A stretch of DNA of 41,204 nt from an uncultured Collinsella sp. GTDB lineage: Bacteria; Actinomycetota; Coriobacteriia; Coriobacteriales; Coriobacteriaceae. The notes below the pieces were generated by a model. It saw only the letters and a list, made by a program, of their open reading frames with translations. It was not told the DNA's origin and ran no database searches. Shown here piece after piece: positions 40,801 through 41,204 of this stretch. Within the stretch, counting starts at the first letter, position 1, and each line of letters starts with the position of its first letter. The position numbers and the translations under genes are program-made. The stretch is taken from positions 1 to 41,204 of the forward strand of contig CAKUNE010000007.1 of the NCBI GenBank assembly GCA_934668345.1. The letters run 5' to 3'.

Positions 40801-41204
40801 ATGGCCAAAGAGAAGTTTGAGCGCACTAAGCCGCATGTTAACATCGGCACCATTGGTCACGTCGACCACGGCAAGACCACGCTGACCGCCGCCATCACCA
40901 AGGTTCTCTCCGAGACCGAGGGCTGCAAGGCTGACTTCACTGCGTTCGAGAACATCGACAAGGCTCCCGAGGAGCGCGAGCGCGGCATTACGATCTCCGT
41001 CTCCCACGTCGAGTACGAGACTGCTGCCCGTCACTACGCTCACGTTGACTGCCCGGGCCACGCTGACTACGTCAAGAACATGATCTCCGGTGCTGCTCAG
41101 ATGGACGGCGCTATCCTGGTCATCGCCGCTACCGACGGCCCCATGGCTCAGACCCGCGAGCACATCCTGCTCGCCCGTCAGGTCGGCGTTCCCTACATCG
41201 TCGT
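40801..41204 (+). CDS. tuf: Elongation factor Tu (partial, 5' end)
   Basis: The first 134 codons of EF-Tu, which carries aminoacyl-tRNA to the ribosome, run off the end of the window. [31 protein letters not shown] holds the G1 P-loop (GHVDHGKT). The effector-loop region '[11 protein letters not shown]' and G3 'DCPGHADYV' follow; G4 (NKxD) lies just outside. GGAGGGCTTT precedes ATG 40801. The tRNA-tuf arrangement is the classic one (compare tyrU-glyT-thrT-tufB of Escherichia coli). Confidence 0.98.
   Translation, partial: MAKEKFERTKPHVNIGTIGHVDHGKTTLTAAITKVLSETEGCKADFTAFENIDKAPEERERGITISVSHVEYETAARHYAHVDCPGHADYVKNMISGAAQMDGAILVIAATDGPMAQTREHILLARQVGVPYIV

Overview
The window is a gene-dense, GC-rich chromosomal segment of a Gram-positive, actinobacterial-type genome. 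Gene content, the strongly GC-biased third codon positions, the fused EcfA1-EcfA2 ATPase and the style of the intergenic hairpins point to the Coriobacteriia, most likely Collinsella or a close relative. The taxon is an inference from gene style; no 16S rRNA gene is present. Nearly all genes lie on the + strand. Exceptions are mntP with its Mn2+ riboswitch and one tRNA-Val.

Layout. 1-100: the tail of an IS3-type transposase and a probable IS end. 201-2713: groES-groEL, bracketed by two unrelated but identically sized (145 bp) inverted repeats. 2714-7425: an FMN riboswitch, then ribU-ecfA1A2-ecfT (riboflavin uptake) and two PNPOx-like flavin/PLP-fold paralogues. 7426-12571: arginine biosynthesis argC-argJ-argB-argD with a probable ArgR site. 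12572-13632: about 1 kb without protein genes, holding an AT-rich inverted-repeat element, a tRNA-derived tandem repeat and tRNA-Val. 13633-21160: asnB, murE, a HAD phosphatase, murI, rph, rdgB and dtd (amino-acid, cell-wall and RNA/nucleotide quality-control genes). 21161-25674: veg, ispE, tRNA-Pro, tatA, greA and a lysS carrying an extra C-terminal tRNA-binding domain. 25675-32984: a ThrE-type exporter, a DUF2798-type membrane protein, clpC and pepD, separated by intergenic repeats. 33063-33830: mntP under a yybP-ykoY riboswitch. 34000-39494: a tightly packed disA-ispD-ispF-cysS-(structured RNA)-rlmB-yacP cluster. 39495-41204: tRNA-Thr, a repeat-rich spacer, then tRNA-Tyr, tRNA-Thr, tRNA-Met and the start of tuf.

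Working together: the ribU/ECF genes form a complete FMN-controlled importer. The arg genes convert glutamate to N-acetylornithine through the cyclic pathway (ArgJ recycles acetyl). murE and murI both feed peptidoglycan synthesis; the MurE specificity motif argues for lysine or ornithine rather than diaminopimelate. ispE, ispD and ispF are three steps of the non-mevalonate isoprenoid pathway. disA supplies c-di-AMP.

The protein genes are mostly ordinary. The unusual material is between them: (i) a 103-nt near-continuous hairpin with three tandem G.A motifs between cysS and rlmB; (ii) paired 145-bp inverted repeats with 38-bp perfect arms flanking groESL; (iii) several small palindromes with variable stems but a conserved, asymmetric GGGAC-type loop; (iv) a tRNA-end-containing tandem repeat next to tRNA-Val; and (v) clustered hairpins upstream of the tRNA-tuf operon.
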